DNA of 64,000 nucleotides from Trichosporon coremiiforme (GCA_039545355.1 BCJJ01000002.1:769956-833955), one strand, 5' to 3'; shown: positions 14,769-26,555, numbered from the stretch's first letter. Translations and numbers: made by a program. The notes: generated by a model not told the origin, from the sequence alone.

Positions 14769-15195
14769 GGTCGTGCTTGCCGTGCTTGTGCTGGAAGAAC
14801 TTCACGGTTGCCGCTGGCGATCAGCTTGGCTGGGTGGACGTCATGTTTTCAACTTTTGAGCGCGTCACCGTGGGAAAGTAACCTCCTCCTCTCGTAGCAT
14901 GTCGAAGACTCCCAGTGTCGTCGATGCAGACTGGAAATTATAAGGACGGCCCACTCGGGCGATGCATGCACGCACAGTAGGGCAGACGTATACCGCTCAG
15001 ACTTTTTGCACAGTCGGATGTTAAGAGTACGAACGATCCGTGATGGTTCAGTGATAGATGGTTTAGTGATAGATAGTCCAATGTCAGTGTAGTATATGGC
15101 CTTCTCTGCTGCAGCCAGGTCCATCATGCAAATGCGTACATCCTGATGTAATCATTAATCTACCATCTGATCCGTAACTCTCTAGAAATGACCTC
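14769..15195. other. Intergenic region between MAK5 and CCT6
   Basis: Promoter side of MAK5 and 3' flank of CCT6 (both minus strand). It holds a short internal duplication around GTGATAGATGGTTTAGTGA (about 15050-15070). No supported gene. Confidence 0.5.
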
Positions 15196-16955
15196 TTACA
15201 TGCCCTGAGCGTCGGGCTTGAGCGACGAGCGACCGGCACGGAGGATCTCGTCGGTGCTGAGCAGGTTGACAGCGATGACCGAGCACGAGTGCAGCATCTG
15301 GCGCTTGACCCGGTAGTTGTCCCACACGCCCTCGGTGACGGGGTTCATGGGCTCTCCGGAGCGAAGGTCGAGACCGACCGGGTCGTCGGTCTCCTCCTGT
15401 TCCGTCTGGAGCTGAACGATGGCGTCCTGAACGTCGTATCCACCGTTGGCTGCAAGGGTCTTGAGGATGACCAGGAGAGCCTCGGCGAAGGCAGAGACAC
15501 CGAGCTTGGCACGTCCCTTCGCTTTTGACTTGACCGTGTTCTCGAGGTAGTTGCTGCACGCAACCTCAAAGGCACCGGCTCCAGGGATGACGGCCTCGTC
15601 CTCGATGGCGTTCTTGACGGCACGGAACCCGTCGCGGAGAGCCTCCTGGATCTGGGTCATGGTGTGGGCGTTGGGGCCTGCTCGTCAGTTTGATGCTTGG
15701 GGTCAAAGAAACTCACCCTTGATCAGCATCGTGACACTCTTGCCCTCCTTGACATCCTCAACGAACGTGTACTTCTCCTCTCCGAGCGTGTGCTCGTAGA
15801 CGAGACCAGCCCAACCGAGATCCTCGGGGTCGAGGTCATCGACCGAATTCTGGGCGACACCACCACACGCGAGCTGCAGACGCTCCATATTCCTCCTCTT
15901 AGCACGACGGAGAGCGAGGATGTTGTTCTTGGCGAGAACATCGAGGGACATCGGGTCGATACCCTTCTGGTTGATGATGACGAAGCCCTTGGGCTTCTCT
16001 CCGGACTTGACGTCGACATCGCAAACGTTGTTCTTGAACTCGACAATCTTTCGGAGCTTGTCGTCGACGAACCGGCGCTCGGACTCGACGAGCTTCTCGC
16101 GCTGCTCGGCGGACGAGTAGAAGAATCCAGAGTTGACCTCGGTCTTCTCGTATTCGAGCGAAACATTCAGGGTGAGGATGTAGGCGTTCTCGACGCGCTT
16201 GGGCATGTCAGGGTGACGGGCACCGTGGTCGAGGACGAGACCGCGGATGAGCTTGGTGTCGGTGTCGGTGCGGTGCTGCATCTTCATGATCTCGATCATG
16301 TGGAGGTCGATGGGGTCGCGGCGGCCGACCTTTCCATCCGCATCAGACTCCGGGGCAGGGGGTCGGATCGCAAGAACGGCGTCGACAACATCGGCGGCGA
16401 GCTTCTTGGCGAGGCTTGGGTGCAGCTTGGTCGAGAGCGAGGTGTGCGCGACCTGGATGAGGTTGGCACGGTCGAGGTTCGGGAACTGCTTGAACTGGTC
16501 AAGGAACTCAAGCGACGCCTTCTTCGCAATGTCGAAGCCCTCGCTAATGACGCGCGGGTGAACACCCTCCGAGATGTAGCGGTCGGCCTGCTTGAGGAGC
16601 TCTCCAACAAGGAGGACAACCGACGTCGTTCCGTCACCGACCTGCTCGTCCTGCGCAACAGCGGTACGAGCAATCATGGCAGCCGTCGGGTTCTGGATCT
16701 GCATCTCCGAGAGGAGCACCTTTCCGTCCTTGGTCATCTTGATCTGTCCGGAACCGTCAACAAGCATCTTGATCGTACCACGGGGACCCAGGTTGCTCTT
16801 GACGACATTGGCGAGACCGACCGCTCCGGCCTGTTCAGATTAGCTGGCTATCATACCTGCGGCAAGCTGCAATCAATACCCACCGTGTTGACCTGGAGGG
16901 CCTGCTGCCTCCTCACGCTCTCGGCGCGAGGGTTGATAAGCTCGAGACTGGACAT
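15196..16955 (-). CDS. CCT6: T-complex chaperonin subunit zeta
   Basis: One of eight subunits of the cytosolic TRiC/CCT chaperonin that folds actin, tubulin and other substrates. Exons: 16955-16884, 16830-15717, 15677-15196; 555 residues, as expected. Visible: [21 protein letters not shown]-terminus, the nucleotide-binding [12 protein letters not shown] and [10 protein letters not shown] segments, the catalytic [15 protein letters not shown], and the [12 protein letters not shown] region of the C-terminal equatorial domain. Introns are 53 and 39 nt. Subunit identity (zeta rather than another) is based on recalled sequence and is strong. Confidence 0.94.
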
Positions 16956-17364
16956 GTGTGCGGTCCGGTTTGAGCCAAACGAATCGGGGAAAAGCTGGGA
17001 AACGGGTCGACGTGCGTGAGCCGGGTTCGTGCGTTTTGGAAGCGACCTTGAACGCTGCTGTTTTCCGTTTCGTAGAGTCTGATGAAAGTGTTGTGCACGA
17101 TCCGGAAAGTTGCCTGGAAGGTCTTGGAACGCCGTGGCCACAGAAACGCGTCAGAGCGAACCTGGCTCAGCGAGCGGTGGAGGGTCCACGTGGAGAGATT
17201 TCTCGAGTATGTTTTTCTCGATTTAATCCAGCTGCACCTACCATCACGTGCCTGCCGCTGATGGCCCGCCCTATCTCGGCAAGTAGTGGCAAGCGTCAGT
17301 TCGAGGTGCTCCATCACCCTTTCTCAACAACTGCGACCCGTGAGAGACACGCGACACCGTCGAC
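16956..17364. other. Divergent promoter region (CCT6 / RS protein)
   Basis: About 410 nt between divergent start codons. It contains a short palindromic GCCTGCCGCTGATGGC stretch near 17250 but no motif I can name with confidence. No supported gene. Confidence 0.45.
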
Positions 17365-18712
17365 ATGTCTCTCAACACCGTGGTCAACAAGCTCATGAGG
17401 GCTGCGGCCTCGGTGCCGCTGGACGTCAGCGACGATGTCCTCGATGCCCACGTCGCCAAGATTCTCGCGGAGGAGGCAAAGATGAACGAGCTGAAATGGG
17501 CGGAAATGGGTCTCGGGGCGTACCTGGAAAGGGAGGCGGAGAGGAGCTCGTAAGTTTAGCTGATCAGACCTTCGTCTTTCTCAAAGCTGACCTCCAGACC
17601 TGACCCGAATGCGCCTAAGCCTAACAAGCGCTTTCTCGCGAGCATGATTAAAAGCGTTGACGGGCACAACAAAGCCTTGCTCAGGGAGCAGGCTCGAAGT
17701 GCAAAGGACGCCAGAACAAAGAAGAGCGGTGACTCAGGGATGAGTCGATTGTTCGGTGGAGCCATGAAAGGCGCTGCCAGGGACGCTGAGCGTACTGGCC
17801 GGCGGGATCGAGACCGCGACGATGGCCGTCGTGACGACCGAGCTAGAAGACTCGACCACGAGGACGACCGACGATCAAGACGCCGTGACGACGAGGAGTA
17901 TGATCGGCGACTGCACCGTTCACGGGATTCTCACGATCGCCGCCTCTCTCGCTCGCGTTCAAGATCGACCTCGCGGGAGAAGAAGCGGGCTCGCGATCGC
18001 TCGCGCGACAGATATGACCGGAGAGAGCGCGATAGGTCTTTCGAACGAGGACACAGGCGTGACCGTAGCCGCTCGACCGACAGAGACGACAGGCGGAAGC
18101 GCGACTCTTCTCGCGACAGGGCGCGTCGACATGATCGCGGGCGCGACAGAGATCATGTCAGAGAGCGCTCACGTGATCGCAATGACAGGAGAGATCGCTT
18201 GCGTAAACGAGGAGATCGCTGGGATCGGCGCTCTCGGACTGATGACGACAAGCGCTCATCCGAACGACAGCGCCGCTCTCGGCCTCCGTCCTCGTCCCCG
18301 CCTCCGCCCCCGCCCGACTCTCCACCAGCCATTCCCGCCCATCCCATATCGAGGATGGACAAATACTTTAAGCAGGATTACGACCCTCGGTTGGACGTTG
18401 GTTCTGTACCCAAGGAGGGTATCGTCGCCGACGTCGGATGGGACAACATGCTGGCTGTTTTGAAGGAACGTGGACAGAAGGTAAGTTATTTCATGCCGCC
18501 CTGGGACATTAGCTAATGTTCAGCGCCGCCAACACTCCCCCGGCCTCTCCTCATCGCCCGAGCCTGAGCGGAAGTCGAGACACAATGCAGAGTCCAGTCA
18601 GAGCGGGCGCATTGGTCCATCGCTATCATCGGAGGACAAGGAGTCCAAGAGTCTCCTTGACATGGAGTACACACCGCACGGCGGTATGCGTGCGTGGGAC
18701 GTTGGCAAGTAG
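17365..18712 (+). CDS. RS-rich protein, probable splicing-associated factor
   Basis: Not assigned to a named family. Exons 17365-17549, 17598-18480, 18524-18712; 418 residues. The N-terminus (1-62) is helical, followed by PNKRFLASMIKSVDGHNKAL, which recalls short RxLxxxIxxxDxHN motifs seen in NKAP-domain proteins. Residues ~115-275 are a dense Arg/Ser/Asp repeat region (RDRSRDRYDRRERDRS type), then a Pro-rich linker. The conserved-looking tail MDKYFKQDYDPRLDVG and WDNMLAVLKERGQKRR ends near MEYTPHGGMRAWDVGK. RS domains bind RNA or SR proteins in splicing; that role is inference from composition. It is convergent with SFT2, with stops 60 nt apart. Confidence 0.75.
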
Positions 18713-18771
18713 CCTTAGAATATCTGTATAGTGTAGATTAACAACGTTGTATCGCCTGTCTAACATGCTAT

Positions 18772-19454
18772 CTAAATGAATTTTGATACAAGGCTCTTGA
18801 CCGCCTGTCGTTGTCAGTTCAAGAAGGCCAATTGGAGAACTCACGTCTCGAGCATAGGGGATGTATGACAGGGAGTACCATGCCATAGCGCAGTACTCGA
18901 TGATGACGAAGAGGATACACAGGGCAGCAGGCAGGAGGAAGGCGCTGATGAAGCACATACCAATCGCCATCAGCATGATGACGGACGCAATGATTCGGAC
19001 GGGCTTGAACATGAGCGTCGTCTGGCGCCAGAAGCCGCTGGTCGTTAGTTGTACTCAAGCAGGTGCGCTGCTTGTTGCGGTAATGCGCGGGTGCCACTCA
19101 CATGAGGAAACCAGTGCCGACGAGCGAGATGATGGCGCCGACACCGAAGAAGACGGCGAAGCCCGCGCCGGATCCGGTGATCAGCAGAATCGCTCCGAGA
19201 ATGCTGATGATGAAGCCGCCGACGTAGCACATGCCGAACCCGATCAGGCGCTCCTTGACGGAGAGCTCTCCGAAGGTCGACTTCTCCTGTATCCTGTCAG
19301 CTCGCGAGCGGAATTCTGCAGCTTACGCCTCCAAAGTACAGGTCGCCAGGCGACTGGGGGTTGTCGAGATCTGCCAGCGTCAGTCATGTCGTCTGAGCGG
19401 GGTTGTGCTAAACTGGAGGACAACGAAGCACTCACTCAACCAGCCGGGAGCCAT
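18772..19454 (-). CDS. SFT2: SFT2-family vesicle transport membrane protein
   Basis: Small Golgi tetraspan protein implicated in endosome-to-Golgi membrane fusion. Five exons: 19454-19436 (only 19 nt), 19370-19327, 19286-19102, 19037-18845, 18804-18772; 157 residues. Four hydrophobic segments are visible, starting at GFGMCYVGGFIISILGAILL, and the family end ALCILFVIIEYCAMAWYSL followed by SYIPYARDAVKSLVSKFI. The last intron (18805-18844) is needed to obtain this canonical C-terminus; reading through it would add ~60 spurious residues. Introns 36-65 nt. Confidence 0.9.
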
Positions 19455-19987
19455 TGTGCTGCGTGCGCGTGTGCGGTATTCCGAAAGCCGTAGGCGGAGA
19501 AAAGGAAGAGAAGCAAAAGTTGCGCGCTTGTTGTTGGTGTGCTAGCTGGCTGTGTGCAGTGCTGTGCTGACGATTCGTGCGCACGGACACTCGACTTGTC
19601 GGCGGCCTTGACTTTCTTGGCCCGTTGTTGCCGCTGGCCGTTGTTCCTGACTGTGAATGCCCTTACCTGAACGCGACGGCTCAGGGTGTGCCAGGAATCA
19701 GGACGCGTCGGCAGTTGTTCTGCCGGGCTAATCAACGCCCACGTGCCGATTAGATCTCGAGTGGGCGGGTTATATGGAAGATTCGTAATCCGTGATTAGG
19801 GTGCGCCGGCTAAGGTCAAGTCCAGTCAGCCCTGGTGAAAATATTTGCTCCCGTGTGAATCAGTGCCCATCAGCGCTGGCAGGTATGCGGGCCAGCGCCT
19901 GCACATTCAGGAATAGCATTTTGCCACCCCTATCTTTTGACACCCTCCACATCACGCCTACCTCCGACTCGCTCAACTCTCGCGACC
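19455..19987. other. Divergent promoter region (SFT2 / zinc-ribbon gene)
   Basis: About 530 nt between divergent start codons. No supported gene or RNA. The ATG chosen for the downstream gene sits in CGCGACCATGG, a strong start context. Confidence 0.45.
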
Positions 19988-20755
19988 ATGGCCATCACTC
20001 TGGCCAAGGACCGGTCTTCGACGACGCTGTCGCTCCCGTTTGGCTCGGCCACCATCCTCGCCGATGCGCTTCCGCCCGTGCTTGACCCGGCACTCCTGTC
20101 CGGTCCCGCGACAGACAAGCTGTGCGCCGCCCGGGTGCGCCTGCTGAACAGCTTGCCGCAGGTCAGCATCGCCTGGTCGCTGTGGTGCGTCAAGTGCGGC
20201 ACTCTGCGTGATGGCTACTGCCCGCCGCGCGGGAACAAGCGCAAGGCTGCGCCCGTCGACGCAGCCGACCAGCTCGAGGCCGAGCTCCACGCCGCCCTTG
20301 CACAGATGGATGCGGACGACCGCCGCCGCCGCAGCGCACAGTGCTCGACGTGCGGGAATCAGTACCGCCGGCCCAAGCCGACCCCGTCCTTCTATGCCTC
20401 CGCGCGTACTGTCGCGCGCACCCGCCGAGCATCCCGCCTCGCGGCAGAGGTCAAGCCCGACGAGCCGCTTGCGCCCAAGGAGCCGACGAAAACGGAACAG
20501 GCCTTTGCCGTCCCGGAGGAGGAGAGGGGGAAGGCGGCGCTGACGCGCACACCATCCCTCGCCCACATCCCCACCTCCGACCCAGGGCTTCCGACCTACC
20601 CCCCTCCGAGCGCCAGCTCGGGTGCCAGCCCTGCCCCCTCGTCGCCGCCACCAGCGAAGAAGCGCAAGACCAAGAAATCGGGCCTCGCCAAGCTTCTCGC
20701 CCAGAACAAGGCGCGCGAGGCCGAGAAGTCGTCCGGCAACTGGGGCCTGGGCTAA
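19988..20755 (+). CDS. Zinc-ribbon protein, candidate RNase P/MRP Rpr2-Rpp21-type subunit
   Basis: A single exon of 255 residues. An N-terminal helical segment (TDKLCAARVRLLNSL) is followed by a split four-cysteine ribbon, WCVKCG near residue 61 and CSTCGNQYRRPK near residue 118. The ~50-residue basic/acidic loop between them contains RDGYCPPRGNKRK. The C-terminus is Pro/Ser-rich, ending in a Lys-rich KKRKTKKSGLAKLLAQ helix. The order helix, CxxC, loop, CxxCG and basic residues resembles the Rpr2/Rpp21/SNM1 family that binds RNase P or MRP RNA. The match is by pattern only, so another nuclear zinc-ribbon protein is possible. An upstream in-frame ATG at 19937 has a weaker context. Confidence 0.6.
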   Translation: MAITLAKDRSSTTLSLPFGSATILADALPPVLDPALLSGPATDKLCAARVRLLNSLPQVSIAWSLWCVKCGTLRDGYCPPRGNKRKAAPVDAADQLEAELHAALAQMDADDRRRRSAQCSTCGNQYRRPKPTPSFYASARTVARTRRASRLAAEVKPDEPLAPKEPTKTEQAFAVPEEERGKAALTRTPSLAHIPTSDPGLPTYPPPSASSGASPAPSSPPPAKKRKTKKSGLAKLLAQNKAREAEKSSGNWGLG

Positions 20756-21507
20756 TCACGCCCCTCATCGCTAGCATCGAGCTCAGCGTCGCCCAGCAAC
20801 AAACGGTGACAGCGGCAAATGGGCTGCCGGGCGATCTGCCCATCACTCTGTCATCTCACCGGCGCCCCCAGAACGGGTCGTCGCACTGTATCTGTACTGT
20901 TGTCTGTATCACTATAATGATCACATCATCCCCATGGACCCCATACTTCATAGTTCCCCATTGATTCGTCTCGGTATGCGTCTCGTTCTTTCGTTCGTAT
21001 GCACAAGGGTGTCCTTCCCTGCCAACAATTGCCGGCTCAGACACGGGCGACACGGGCGTCCCGCGAAGCTCCCTCCGTGATTCATAACGCACAGCCCGGA
21101 GCGCCCGGCGGTGCAGCGGCTCCTACACGTATGCAGCATTGTTGTTTGGCATGACTGACGCTGTTTCGCCGCGGCTCAGTGCTTCCCGAGACTGCGTGCT
21201 ACGTACACAGATGCGTTGCATGGATGTCGACGATGGGTGACTCGACGTGACGTCATGCTGAGGTGGAGGGGTTATCTCAGACCAATCGGTGCGCTGAGGG
21301 TGGTCAGTCCCGTATCGCGGTTAGCTCGCCGCATGCAGCGAGCACAGCGAGCAGCGCGTGCACAATGCACAATGAGCATCCTCCTCACAGCTTTCGCTCT
21401 CGTACAATCGTATACATTGCTTCGTGACAAAGTGACAGTGCGTGATACAACAAGCTCTCCGTCCTGCTCCCATGCCCACCTTACCTCGTTCATCAGCTCT
21501 GCGCCTC
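20756..21507. other. Convergent intergenic region
   Basis: Between the stops of the zinc-ribbon gene and the RING gene. Several short open frames occur on both strands, but none has coding bias or conserved motifs. Nothing supportable. Confidence 0.45.
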
Positions 21508-22306
21508 TCAGCCGGTGTACACCCTCAACCATCCCTCGACCCCGCTCCTGCAAACAAGACACTGTGTCTTCCCCTGTTGTCCCTCTCCCCTCGTCTCCAG
21601 TTTAACCTGTCCATCCCTACTCGTCTCGCTGCGTATGGGGCCAAAGAGAACGTCCTTCCCACCCAACTCTGCGCCGCTCTGTCCCAACTCTGGCGGGATG
21701 AAGCCAGCCATACCCAATCGCTTCTTCTCGGGCGATTTCCGCATCGCTTTAGCCAGCGCAACGTTGAAGGGCACTCGGTCGGTGCGTGGTTCGGGGTCAT
21801 CGTCCCTCGCTGCAGGACACGAGGGCTGGTTTCGCGCAATCAAGAGGGGTGCGCAGAGATAGCACAAATTCAGATGACAGCCTGGATGTCAGTTCGAGTC
21901 AGTTAGATCAATAGCTGGGACAGAAGCACAAAGGGAAGCACCGAAGCGCATGAGAAGGATGGGCGCGGGCGCCAACCGAGGGTGGACGTGGAGGGAAGAT
22001 GTACTTACAAGGCAGCAACACCGCACTCGGCGGTCGCTGGAAGCACAGCAGGCAGGTCGCAAAGGGCTGTTCCTTCTTCCCCTCGGCAGGTTTCGGTGTG
22101 TTTATCCCCGGCGTGTCTATCCTGATTGCGTCGTCCTCAGCCTTCGCTTCCATGTCGGCGATCAGCGGCAGAGAGCTCGAGAGCAGAGGCGGGGTCAAGG
22201 GCGACGTGCCCGTACTTGCCGTGTCGACAGAGCTAGAAGAGGGCGCGCGCTGTCGTCGGATAGCGTCGAGTTCGGCACCGAGCGAGGAGAGGTTGAGCGC
22301 GGCCAT
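21508..22306 (-). CDS. RING-type protein with a long loop inside the RING
   Basis: Two exons, 22306-22009 and 21881-21508, 223 residues. The 127-nt intron interrupts the RING: CLLCFQRPPSAVLLPC joins CHLNLCYLCAPLL only after splicing, which supports the model. Ligands are C-x2-C, then PC-C-H and C-x2-C. The usual closing CPxC is not nearby: SCPAAR has one cysteine only. A CLVCR pair appears ~95 residues later, almost at the C-terminus, and may complete zinc site 2. RINGs usually act as E3 ubiquitin ligases; that function is inferred from the family. The N-terminal ~75 residues are Ser/Thr-rich and disordered. Confidence 0.72.
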
Positions 22307-23093
22307 GGTGTGATGATGTGGGCTGGAAAGACATCGGGTGACGGCCGGCTACTAACCCGCTTTATATGAGTCCACCTTGGCTGGCCGTCGCCTTTGGCCG
22401 AGCGCGGATCGGGTGCAGTGTAGCAACCTAGTAGGGACGGTGGGGACTGATCATCTGACCAGCGCACGTCCGGGGCACCGTGTGATTCGTGATCGGCAAT
22501 TAGAGTCCAGCTGGCCGTCCAGCTAAACACGCTGGGCTAGTACGGGGAACAAACCTCAACCCAGGCCGTACAACAGAGGTCATATGCAAGACAGACGCGT
22601 GACAGTGCCGTTCGTTGGAGCAAACGCTCTCGTTACTCTGGTCTGCATCTCGATCCCCGACGATCTACCCCTTACGAGCCCACGGTCCGGGTTAGAAGAA
22701 GAGCTGCGGCTTACCCTAGCAACACTCACCGGTGTTGTGCCCCGCAGCCCAACACGTCCAATCTCGGAATCTAACCAGATCTCCGCATTTCGAAAAGTTT
22801 ATACCTGCATTTTGTAGTGCATGCTATACAGCAGTGCAGAATTTGAAATCAGCATTAGTCTTGCATGAATGTAGTGCAAAGGCGATTGGGGGTCGCATCC
22901 GCTACTTTGCCGTGGTCGTGTTTCCCCACGGTAGTAATTGCAGGTTGCAAAAGCAGTTGGGGGTCGCCTCCGGTAGATACATACTTTCCCACGATTGACA
23001 TCCTGTTGATACTTCCCGCATGGCGCCCAGCTAAGGGCGGGTCCGGCTTAAGCCGTTTCAAGTCTCTGGCCTGACGCGACAACACACCCCGCC
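22307..23093. other. Divergent promoter region (RING gene / VPS51)
   Basis: About 790 nt between divergent start codons. It contains an imperfect 29-bp direct repeat (separate entry) 120-220 nt upstream of the VPS51 ATG. No supported gene. Confidence 0.5.
22876..22975. repeat. Imperfect 29-bp direct repeat upstream of VPS51
   Basis: Copy 1 at 22876-22904 and copy 2 at 22947-22975 share the pattern GCAAARGCRRTTGGGGGTCG followed by CMTCCGSTA, with 4-5 mismatches and a 71-nt offset. Duplicated upstream elements of this kind can be regulatory; no binding protein is recognised. Confidence 0.65.
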
Positions 23094-24055
23094 ATGTCGA
23101 CGACCTCGCCGCCCGCCGCGGGCAGCTCCGGCGTTCTGTCGCCAGGCCGCAGTGTCGCCGCTGAAGCTCGGCGCGCCGCGCGCCGCGAGCAGCTGCGCGA
23201 CTTCTACGGTCTGTCACGGCCAAATTCAAACCCGCCGCAGAGCCGCTCACCCCTTCCGCCTGCGTCGCTGGGCGAGGCGCCCGCGACGCCCACGACGCCG
23301 AGTTCAGCAGCGAGCACGAAGGACGAAGTCACACCGAAGGCGAGACCAAGGCAGAGGGAGGGAAGACTGGACCCGACGAGCGAGAATTTTGTGCCCGCCG
23401 AATACTACGAACTACTCATGGACAAACCCCTCGGCGAGCTGCTCAAGACGACCGCGGGCCTGGCTACTGGTGCGTACCCCTCCTCCACGGGGGAAAGCTC
23501 GGAGTGAGTGCGCTTACTGACATCAGACGTGGGCAAGCTCCAGAGCGCACGCCACACGCTCGTGTACAACCACCACCATCAGCTGTTCAGTGCCGGCGAC
23601 ACCATTGCGTCCTTGAATCTGAAAACGCCCCAACTCATCAGCATCGTGACGCAGCTGCAGGAGAAGTTCTCCGAGATGTCCCAGTTGACCGACACGGTAT
23701 CGATTCTCGACCAGCAGAGCGGCCTGAGCGCCGCCGAGAGGCAGAGGAACGGCATGCGCGAGACTGTCGCTAGGGGGCTGGAGCGCGTGCGCCTCATGAT
23801 GCTTGCGGTGGGTGAGTGCGAAGCTCGCAATGCGCGCGGAATGTGTGGAGCTGCGAACAACGGGCAGTCAGCTGACGGCCAGAATCCGACGACGAGGTGA
23901 AGAAGGTCTGGCGTGGGGTCGAGCGCCAGGTCAGGGCCATGGGCGACGACGTGTACGCGATCGACGGCGTCAAAGCTATGATTGAGGAGGGACGGAACCT
24001 CGCCGGAGGCCCCGATTCGGACACGGAGAGCACGGCGAGCGACAAGACTGCTTAG
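23094..24055 (+). CDS. VPS51: GARP-complex subunit Vps51 (Vps51/Vps67 family)
   Basis: Subunit of the tethering complex that captures endosome-derived vesicles at the trans-Golgi. Exons 23094-23469, 23527-23811, 23883-24055; 277 residues. The Vps51 core is EYYELLMDKPLGELLKTTAG followed by LATDVGKLQSARHTLVYNHH, then a helical bundle (QLISIVTQLQEKFSEMSQLT). The N-terminal ~80 residues are Pro/Ser-rich. It is longer than yeast Vps51 (164) but far shorter than the human protein, typical of many basidiomycetes. Its stop lies 90 nt from that of DBP6 (convergent). Confidence 0.88.
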
Positions 24056-24145
24056 AGTCACTTAGAACTGTATAATATGTAATGGTAATGCATAATGTGT
24101 CTAGAGATACGTGTGGCATACTGATTGTCCTGCTGGCGCGGGAGC

Positions 24146-26555
24146 CTAGTCGCGCCCGTAGTCCGCCTGGAGACGCTTCATGGCAATGTCATACGACTCC
24201 TTGAAACCCTCGAGCTGCTCCTCGCGCACCTTGAGCTTGCGGACCTTCTTGCCCGCGGCAGCGAGCATGTCCTTGAAGTGCTTCGCTTCCTGCTTCTCGA
24301 CCATGGTCCAGACTGTTCCGTCCCTTCCAGCGCGGGCGGTGCGGCCCGCGCGGTGGACGTACTTGGTCATGTCGAGGGGCACATCATAGGACACGACGTG
24401 CGCGACAGAGGGCAGGTCGATACCGCGCGAGATCAGGTCCGAGCACACGAGCACGTCGAGCTTGCCGGCCGCAAAATCGGAGAGCATACTCTTGCGCTCG
24501 CTCGGCTTCATGTCGCGCGTGAACGAGGCGACGGACAGCTTCTTGCCGCCAATGTACGCCTGCTCGAAGTACGTCAGCAGACGCACCAGACGTGATGCCG
24601 CGTCCACAGATTTCGTGAAGACAATGCTCGGCGCGGCATCCTCGGTGTGCAGGAGGTAGAGGAGGTTGAGCGGCTTCAGCTGCGGCGGGAGGATGATCGA
24701 GCGCTCGGTCAGAGACGAAGGAAGCTCGAACGCCTGTCCGATCTGCGTAATAGAGCGCGTGGACGAGACGATGTAGTACTCCGGCGAGGTCAGGTTGAGC
24801 TGCGCGACCTTTGCGGGATCACGCGTCAACGTAGCCGAGAAAAGCAGCTTCTGGCACTGTATGTCAGCTTGTGGCGGCCAGACTCGGAAGCTGAATGCAC
24901 TCACACTACTCGGGATCACCTGGCTGCCCTCAAAGTCACCCCGCGACAGACCCATCGGCTCTCTCCACGCGAGAGCGACCTGGGAGCCCGCGAGCTCCTC
25001 GCCATTCGCAGGCTTATGCGGCCGGCACTGGTCAAGGACCTGCGAGAGCCAGTTCTGGAAGCTCGAGCTGAGCAGCCGGTCCGCCTCGTCGATCACTAGG
25101 AAGCGCAGGTGCTGCAATGTGAAGCCCTTCGTCATCGCGAGGTGGTCCATGAGCCTTCCCGGCGTCGCGATCAAGATGTCAAGCTTAGACTGCGCGCCAT
25201 CGACGAGCAGCGTCTGCTCGTGCGCGAATGAGTGCTGACCAGTAACTGTTCCGATCTGCGAGTTAGCTACACCTAACGGAAGACAGCTCTCGAGTACTCA
25301 CAGTCAGTCCGGAACCCTTACTGATCTCCTCCAGCGTCTCCTTAACCTGCGTCACGAGGTCTCGTGTCGGAAGGACGATGAGTGCCCTTAAGCGGGTGAC
25401 GATGCGCTTGCTGAGAATCTCAACAATGGGGACGGTGTACGCGAGCGTCTTGCCGGATCCGGTAGGGGCTGAGACGAGGTAGTCGCTGAGCTTCTCGAAA
25501 GGCAGGGGAGTAAGGGGCAGTCGCAGCAGCTTGGGGAGCAGCGCCGTCTGCACAGCGAAGAACTCAGAAATGCCAAGATCCTTTAGCCGCTTCTGCGTCC
25601 GCTCGCTGATCGGCGTTGTCTCAGTCAGCTCGCTCAGGGGCATGCGCAGATCCTGCTCGATGAAGTTCGCGTCCTCCAAACCCGCCGGTAGACCTTGCCG
25701 GTCGAGCACCTCGGGTGCCGGCGCAGGCGCCATCCGCGGCAGAGGGAAGGGCTCGAGTCCCGGAGACGGTGTTCGCCGATGCGGAAGGTCGGGAATGTCG
25801 GCGGGCTCCTTCTCGTCCTCGTCTTCGCTGTGATCACTCGGTTCTCCGTCTTGCTCCATCGGCTCGTCCTCGGGCTCAGAGTCGTCTCCCTCCGTCTCGG
25901 TTTCCTCCGGCGCTCCGTTCGCCTGGGCCTCCTGCTGCCGCTTGGCCCTCTCCTCAGCCTCCTTGGCAGCCTTCAGCTTGGCTTCCCGCTCTGCCGCACG
26001 CTTAGCATGGCGATCCCCTCTTCGTGCATCACGGATCGCTCGCTTCTCAGCCTTGCGCGCCGCCCGCTCCTCCTCCGTCATCGGACCGCCTTCGACGACG
26101 CCATCCTTCGCCTTTGCCTTCTTCACGAGCGTCGGCCCAGCAGATTTAGAAGTCTCGGCAGCTGTTGATGTAGACGGCTTGAACTCCTCCTCATCGCTGT
26201 CATCGCTGACATCGCTCCCGCTGTCGTCGTCGCTGTCCTGCTCCTCGCCAGGCTCGCCAATCCAGATGCGGTTCTTCGGCGCAGCAGCCTTCTTGGCCTT
26301 CTTGAGCTTTCGCTGTTTTCGCGCCTTCTTAGCTAGATACCGCTTCTTCTTCTCGGACTTGACCTGGAACATCAGCTAACAGCCGAGGTACACTAGCTGA
26401 GCTGCACTCACCTTCGGCTTCTTGACGGCTGCACCCTCAGCAGCAGCAACGACAGCCGCGCGGTCGGGGTGCACGCCGGAACCAGCGGGTTCAGATGGCC
26501 CCAAGGCGGCGTTGTCCTCGTCGAAGACGACGTGCTTGCGTTTCAGCGACTCCAT
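24146..26555 (-). CDS. DBP6: DEAD-box RNA helicase Dbp6 (60S ribosome biogenesis)
   Basis: Nucleolar ATP-dependent RNA helicase (DDX51 relative) acting in early pre-60S particles. Exons 26555-26412, 26363-25302, 25255-24905, 24856-24146; 755 residues. The N-terminal ~260 residues are Lys/Glu/Asp-rich coiled coil and acidic blocks. Core motifs: [23 protein letters not shown] (Asp where most helicases have Glu), VIDEADRLL, LFSATLTRD, CSDLISRGIDLPSV and HRAGRTAR. The PTRDL and SRGIDLP forms point to Dbp6. I chose the ATG at 26555 (GAGACCATGG, MESLKRKHVVFDED). An in-frame ATG at 26654 would add 33 residues of non-helicase-like sequence and cannot be excluded. Confidence 0.9.

Noticed and set aside
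15697..17019. 440-codon plus-strand open frame
   Set aside because: Antisense shadow of CCT6.
18626..18844. Read-through C-terminus of SFT2 (VSSPIGLLELTTTGGQ...)
   Set aside because: A GTGAGT donor, CTGAC branch and ACAG acceptor give the conserved SFT2 end; the read-through would also overlap the convergent gene.
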